In this document: one piece after another, positions 6,202 through 9,356 of the stretch | Layout of the letters: the number at the start of each line of letters is the position of its first letter | How positions within the stretch are numbered: the stretch's first letter is position 1 | NCBI GenBank assembly: GCA_002333145.1 | Contig: DDBN01000077.1 | Location: 6,484 to 15,839 of the forward strand | DNA length: 9,356 bases | Direction: 5' to 3' | Source of the DNA: Moraxellaceae bacterium UBA2031 | GTDB taxonomy: Bacteria > Pseudomonadota > Gammaproteobacteria > Pseudomonadales > Moraxellaceae | Notes under the pieces: model-generated | Databases searched by the model: none | The model's input: only the letters and a program-made list of their open reading frames with translations | What the model was told of the DNA's origin: nothing | Position numbers and translations under genes: made by a program

Positions 6202-6229
6202 GTCTGTATAATTTTACCAGAGCAGATCA

Positions 6230-6748
6230 TTACCACATTAGATCATCCGGGATTTGGTAGGCCGCGTAAGGGTCTTCTTTATCATCTTTATCAATTGCGC
6301 GTGTGTTCAGTAGAACGACGGCACTTTCATCGCGACTGCGAATTTTCTCAGCCACAATCGTTGGCACCAATTCATGGCTTTCATCAAGACGCACAACGGC
6401 GATCTGGCCTCGCGCGAGCTGATCCTGTTGCTCTGCCGTTACGTATAGTTTCTTGATTTTGCGTTGGTCAGTGAACTGGTAAGAAACGCCACCACCTTTA
6501 CGATCGATACGATGTACTTCGATCAATTGACGAATTTGTGCTGGCAGTGCCTTGAGCGCTTGTTCGGAAACACGGGCACGGTTTAACTCGCGATCACGCT
6601 CTGTTTTTTCAGCGATAGCCTGCTGAGCTATATCGTGTGCCGTTAGGGCGTTAGGATCTTTGGCTTGTACGCGTTTTTCGTGCTCGGCACGGCGAGCATT
6701 TTTAGCATTAGCCAGGCCGGCTTTCATGAGCTGGTCTTTGAGTGACAT
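6230..6748 (-). CDS. yaiL: DUF2058 / YaiL family protein
   Basis: A 172-residue soluble protein matching DUF2058, typified by E. coli YaiL. The N-terminus (MSLKDQLMKAGL, then a lysine/arginine-rich helix to about 60) is highly charged and coiled-coil-like, while 80-172 is a compact domain. Family landmarks are YQFTDQRKIKKLYVT (90-104), the HELVP block and the C-terminal PYAAYQIPDDLMW. The biochemical function is unknown; a nucleic-acid or ribosome link is only suggested by the basic N-terminus and by its neighbour. ATG 6748 has GGAG seven bases upstream (6756-6759 on the plus strand), set in the 14-base gap after the cvfB stop, so the two form an operon with cvfB first. The 3' end meets the GGDEF gene 28 bases away with no hairpin between. 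Confidence 0.92.
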   Translation of the reverse strand: MSLKDQLMKAGLANAKNARRAEHEKRVQAKDPNALTAHDIAQQAIAEKTERDRELNRARVSEQALKALPAQIRQLIEVHRIDRKGGGVSYQFTDQRKIKKLYVTAEQQDQLARGQIAVVRLDESHELVPTIVAEKIRSRDESAVVLLNTRAIDKDDKEDPYAAYQIPDDLMW

Positions 6749-6762
6749 GATCGGGCTCCGGG

Positions 6763-7623
6763 TTATTTCTGGGGAATGATGCGAAGGCCGGCATCTTCGA
6801 TGGTGATAAGGCGGTTTTTATAGAGTGAGCCAATCGCTTGCTTGAATACCTTTTTGCTAACGCCGAATAATTTGTAGATGGCCTCGGGTGGGCTCTTGTC
6901 AGTAACGGCCATAAAGCCATCGTTGCGGATAAGCTTGTCGAGAATGCCTTGAGCGGCACTATCAATCTTGTCAGGGCCGGGGGGAGTAAGAGCGATGTTG
7001 AGGCGAAGATCACTGCGTAAGGTTTTGACCCAGCCATCCCTGCGCTCACCTTTGCGGGCATTGCCGAAAAGCTCGTTGTTATGCACCAGTCCCCAGTAGC
7101 GGTTATTGACCACTGCGCGTACGCCCAGATCGGTGCGGTCGCCGATCAGTAAACTGACTTTATCACCTTCATTAAAGCCTTCAGCCTCGCGTGCCAAAAA
7201 GTCGTCCAGTCGCGCGGATGCGGCAATACGGCCGCTGCTGTCCTGAAAGACCATAACCAGTACCGAACGGCCCGGTTCCAGGCCAATCTTTTGTTCGCGC
7301 GGAACCTCGTTCCACGGCAGCATCAGGTCCTTGGCCAAGCCCCAGTCCAGAAAGATGCCTGCGTCGTTTTCGGCCACGATTTTTAACCACGCCACATCAC
7401 CCACCTGAGCCAGTGGGGTCTGCGTGGTGGCGATCACGCGGTCCTCGCTGTCGAAATGGACGAACACCTCAACGGAGGCGCCAACAGCGATGTCAGGCGG
7501 AAGCAGGCGAGTGGGCAGCAGGATGTCGCCACCTTCTCCATCGTCCGTGTGGCCATCAAGAATCGCGCCATGGCCGGTGAGACGGAGGACGGTGAGGGTG
7601 TTGAAGCGACCGATAACTGCCAT
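6763..7623 (-). CDS. cvfB: S1-domain RNA-binding protein, CvfB/YitL family
   Basis: A 286-residue soluble protein of the CvfB (YitL) family, matching the usual ~285-300 residues. The layout is three S1-type OB folds followed by a winged helix. A first S1-like barrel occupies about 1-68 (GRFNTLTVLRLTGHGAILDG, EVFVHFDSEDRVIAT). A second at about 70-140 includes GIFLDWGLAKDLMLPWNE and ends near GRIAASARL. A third lies near 145-210 and contains WGLVHNNELF. The C-terminal winged helix (about 225-286) includes GVSKKVFKQAIGSLYKNRLI. The family binds RNA and affects virulence-gene or growth regulation in Firmicutes; its target in Gammaproteobacteria is unknown. AGGGA lies six bases before ATG 7623, inside an inverted repeat. 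It leads an operon with yaiL and follows a terminator. Confidence 0.92.
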   Translation of the reverse strand: MAVIGRFNTLTVLRLTGHGAILDGHTDDGEGGDILLPTRLLPPDIAVGASVEVFVHFDSEDRVIATTQTPLAQVGDVAWLKIVAENDAGIFLDWGLAKDLMLPWNEVPREQKIGLEPGRSVLVMVFQDSSGRIAASARLDDFLAREAEGFNEGDKVSLLIGDRTDLGVRAVVNNRYWGLVHNNELFGNARKGERRDGWVKTLRSDLRLNIALTPPGPDKIDSAAQGILDKLIRNDGFMAVTDKSPPEAIYKLFGVSKKVFKQAIGSLYKNRLITIEDAGLRIIPQK

Positions 7624-7630
7624 GGCAGAT

Positions 7631-7652
7631 CCCTGAGGATGAATATTCAGGG
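7631..7652 (-). promoter_or_regulatory. inverted repeat that can hide the cvfB ribosome binding site
   Basis: Read on the minus strand, CCCTGA (7652-7647), ten bases, then TCAGGG (7636-7631) form perfect 6-bp arms. The second arm carries the AGGG core of the Shine-Dalgarno (AGGGA), six bases before ATG 7623, so a folded leader would occlude ribosome entry. An 8-bp palindrome GAATATTC (7641-7648) sits within it and could instead be part of an operator. Confidence 0.4.
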
Positions 7653-7714
7653 GTGAATTGTGAGGCCCCGGCGCTGGCGCGTCGAGGCCGCTTTGGTATC
7701 AGGAGAGGAGAAAT

Positions 7715-7745
7715 CACCCAGCGCCCTCACAAGGGGCACTGGGTG
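7715..7745 (-). terminator. intrinsic terminator after the beta-CASP hydrolase gene
   Basis: The plus-strand arms CACCCAGCGCCC (7715-7726) and GGGCACTGGGTG (7734-7745) give a 12-bp stem with one mismatch or wobble and a 7-base loop. On the minus strand it starts a few bases after the hydrolase stop codon and is followed by ATTTCTCC, a weak U-rich tail. It separates this gene from cvfB; some read-through is possible. Confidence 0.65.
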
Positions 7746-7752
7746 TCTGGTA

Positions 7753-9105
7753 TTAAAGCAGCTCGAACTCGTCACCTTGCTCAGGGATTGCCACGTTCCA
7801 GCCAAGCTGTCGTTCCAACTTCTGCCGCAGGCCGTCGGAGGCCACAGGTTCCCCATGCGTAATAAAGGTTTGCTGTGGCGGGGTCAGTGGCTTGAGCCAG
7901 TCCAACAGCTCCGAATAATCGGCGTGGGCTGACAGGCCGTTAATTTGCTCGACCCTGCAACGAATATCCACTTCCTGACCATAGATACGTAGCGTGTCGG
8001 CACCGGTCAGTAACGTCTGCCCGCGTGTACCCTCCGCTTGATAGCCCGTAATGATCAGTGTGTTGTTTGTGTTGTTACCAAAGGCAATGAGGTGATGCAG
8101 GATGCGGCCTCCATTCAGCATGCCAGCACCAGCAATGATGATCTTGGAATGTTCGCTTGCCGACAGTGCCTGTGATTGTTCACTCGTACGGGTGTAAATC
8201 ACATTGCTGCTCATGGCTTCGCATTCGGCATGATTCAGGCGATGTTCATTATCGTTACTCTTGAAAACCTCGGTCACGTTGATGGCCATTGGGCTATCAA
8301 GATAGATAGGCACGCGAGGAATTCTCTTCAGCGCCATCATTTGCGTCAGCAGATACATCAAGGTCTGGGAGCGACCCACAGCGAATGCAGGAATGAGGAC
8401 AGTGCCGCCTTTGGCAACGGTCTCACTGATTATTTGTGAAAGCTTTTCGATGACATCATCTTGTTCGTGTAAACGGTCGCCATAGGTGGACTCAACCACC
8501 AACCAGTTAGTGTCCTTCAAGGCGGCAGGAGGGTTCATCACTGGATCGTGCGGGCGGCCAACATCACCACTGAATGTAATGCTCTTGCCTTCGCACTCCA
8601 CGCGTACACAGCTGGAGCCAAGGATGTGACCTGCCGGTGAAAAACTGATGGTGAAGGGGCCAATCTTGAACGGATGGGCATAAGCGGCCGTCCGGAACTG
8701 GGTTAACACTTTTTCGGCATCGGCGGCGGTATACAGAGGCTCTGCCGGTTCGTGCTTACTGTAACCATGGCGATTGGCATGCCGCGCATCTTCTTCCTGC
8801 AAGTTACCGCTGTCGATCAGGAGGATTTCGGCAAGTTGGCGGGATGCCGGCGTGCACCAGATATGCCCATGAAAGCCTTCACGCATCAATCGTGGCAGAT
8901 AGCCGGAGTGGTCGAGGTGGGCATGGGTCAGTACAACGGCCTGAATTTCCCGGGGATGAATAGGAAACGGTTTCCAATTGCGGCTGCGGATGTTTTTCAC
9001 ACCTTGAAACAGGCCGCAGTCGATCAAGATACGCGTGTTTTCATGAGTCAGCAGGTAGCGTGAGCCGGTAACAGTGCCGGCAGCACCAAAAAATTGAATT
9101 TTCAT
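7753..9105 (-). CDS. beta-CASP metallo-beta-lactamase-fold RNA hydrolase (CPSF73-like)
   Basis: A 450-residue cytosolic beta-CASP protein, similar in size to the Thermus endoribonuclease TTHA0252 (about 431). Zinc ligands are THAHLDHSG (H61, H63, D65, H66), H160 in SPAGHILGS, D181 in SGDVGR and the distal ITHGEP histidine H417. The beta-CASP insertion runs from roughly 205 to 380, with motif A in VVESTYGDRLH (203-213), motif B in GMLNGGRILHHL (328-339) and motif C in GLSAHADY (390-397). All metal and CASP motifs look intact, so it is probably an active endo- or exoribonuclease; the RNA targets are unknown. There is no C-terminal KH domain. GGAG lies an unusually long 12 bases before ATG 9105, so initiation may be inefficient. 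It has its own terminator and lies upstream of the cvfB-yaiL unit on the same strand. Confidence 0.93.
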   Translation of the reverse strand: MKIQFFGAAGTVTGSRYLLTHENTRILIDCGLFQGVKNIRSRNWKPFPIHPREIQAVVLTHAHLDHSGYLPRLMREGFHGHIWCTPASRQLAEILLIDSGNLQEEDARHANRHGYSKHEPAEPLYTAADAEKVLTQFRTAAYAHPFKIGPFTISFSPAGHILGSSCVRVECEGKSITFSGDVGRPHDPVMNPPAALKDTNWLVVESTYGDRLHEQDDVIEKLSQIISETVAKGGTVLIPAFAVGRSQTLMYLLTQMMALKRIPRVPIYLDSPMAINVTEVFKSNDNEHRLNHAECEAMSSNVIYTRTSEQSQALSASEHSKIIIAGAGMLNGGRILHHLIAFGNNTNNTLIITGYQAEGTRGQTLLTGADTLRIYGQEVDIRCRVEQINGLSAHADYSELLDWLKPLTPPQQTFITHGEPVASDGLRQKLERQLGWNVAIPEQGDEFELL

Positions 9106-9194
9106 AAGAGTCTAGGGCTCCTTGTTTGTTTGGCTGCGGGTGTTATTCGGAGCATTGTTCCGCGACCTGCTTCGGTGAGGTCAATAGTGCCGTA

Positions 9195-9223
9195 GTATTA
9201 GCGAGTCTTTTCGATTTTGTCTG
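9195..9223 (-). promoter_or_regulatory. weak candidate promoter of the beta-CASP gene
   Basis: On the minus strand, CAGACA (9223-9218) and TAATAC (9200-9195) are separated by 17 bases. The -35 matches four of six consensus bases and the -10 only three. Transcription would start about 80 bases before ATG 9105. This is the most promoter-like arrangement I see in the 251-base end region, but it is weak. Confidence 0.25.
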
Positions 9224-9280
9224 CATGGCATAGAGAGTTACTTTCACAGATAATCATAGTCCTTTACTTGCTGCTCCGGC

Positions 9281-9296
9281 CCTGATTTGCATCAGG
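9281..9296. repeat. dyad CCTGAT-TTGC-ATCAGG in the end region
   Basis: A perfect 6-bp inverted repeat with a TTGC loop, followed on the plus strand by ATTTGTTT. It could be a short, weak plus-strand terminator or an operator for a gene beyond the window. The half-site CCTGA/TCAGG also appears in the inverted repeat before cvfB, but with different spacing. Confidence 0.35.
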
Positions 9297-9356
9297 ATTT
9301 GTTTAGCTGGCGATTTTTCAGCGATTTCCGTTTTTTGCGATCCCATCATGCCTCGT

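Noticed and set aside
6185..6212. A consensus TATAAT (6207-6212) just after the GGDEF stop, pointing toward yaiL on the antisense strand.
   Set aside because: No convincing -35 is present, and the surrounding DNA is simply AT-rich; a single hexamer is not enough to call a promoter.
9348..9356. ATG CCT CGT at the right end could be the first codons of a plus-strand gene.
   Set aside because: Only three codons are visible and there is no purine-rich ribosome site before it.
1..9356. Searched for mobile elements, CRISPR repeats, toxin-antitoxin or defence modules, tRNA and rRNA genes.
   Set aside because: No transposase, integrase, repeat array, RNA gene or defence-type domain was seen; the gene content looks like ordinary chromosomal metabolism and regulation.

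Overview
The window reads as chromosomal DNA of a gammaproteobacterium. The main clue is a complete DUF2058/YaiL-family gene, a family largely confined to Gammaproteobacteria. The other relatives I recognise (a short YcbL-type glyoxalase II, a three-S1-domain CvfB protein, a PhhB-type pterin dehydratase) fit that. The mix of fatty-acid desaturase, hotdog-fold DUF4442 protein, acetoacetate-decarboxylase-like protein and HpnA-like epimerase resembles lipid-metabolising aquatic gammaproteobacteria, but the genus is not resolved. I see no insertion sequence, prophage, CRISPR, tRNA or rRNA, and composition looks even throughout.

Layout. (1) 1-1327, plus strand: the tail of an unrecognised protein, a pterin-4a-carbinolamine dehydratase starting inside its stop codon, then an acetoacetate-decarboxylase-family protein. 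A strong hairpin at 1341-1378 closes the group and, from the other strand, also serves the convergent desaturase. (2) 1431-3583: a minus-strand membrane fatty-acid desaturase, divergent from a plus-strand DUF4442 hotdog protein and a glyoxalase-II-like metallo-hydrolase. The divergent gap holds a plausible desaturase promoter with two small dyads on it. (3) 3699-6201, plus strand: an extended-SDR epimerase of the HpnA type, a hairpin behind it, and a membrane-anchored GGDEF diguanylate cyclase. (4) 6230-9105, minus strand: a beta-CASP metallo-beta-lactamase-fold RNA hydrolase ending in a terminator, then a two-gene unit of a CvfB-type S1 RNA-binding protein and YaiL/DUF2058. The last 251 bases are upstream region.

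How the genes may work together. The desaturase and the DUF4442 protein form a plausible lipid pair, and the epimerase could serve glycolipid or hopanoid side-chain chemistry, although no squalene cyclase is present. Two adjacent transcription units at the right end are both RNA-related (S1 protein and beta-CASP hydrolase). I found no convincing undescribed multi-gene system. The most notable points are a substituted active-site histidine in the pterin dehydratase, a hairpin covering the Shine-Dalgarno of cvfB, two dyads on the desaturase promoter, and a degenerate inhibitory site in the diguanylate cyclase.
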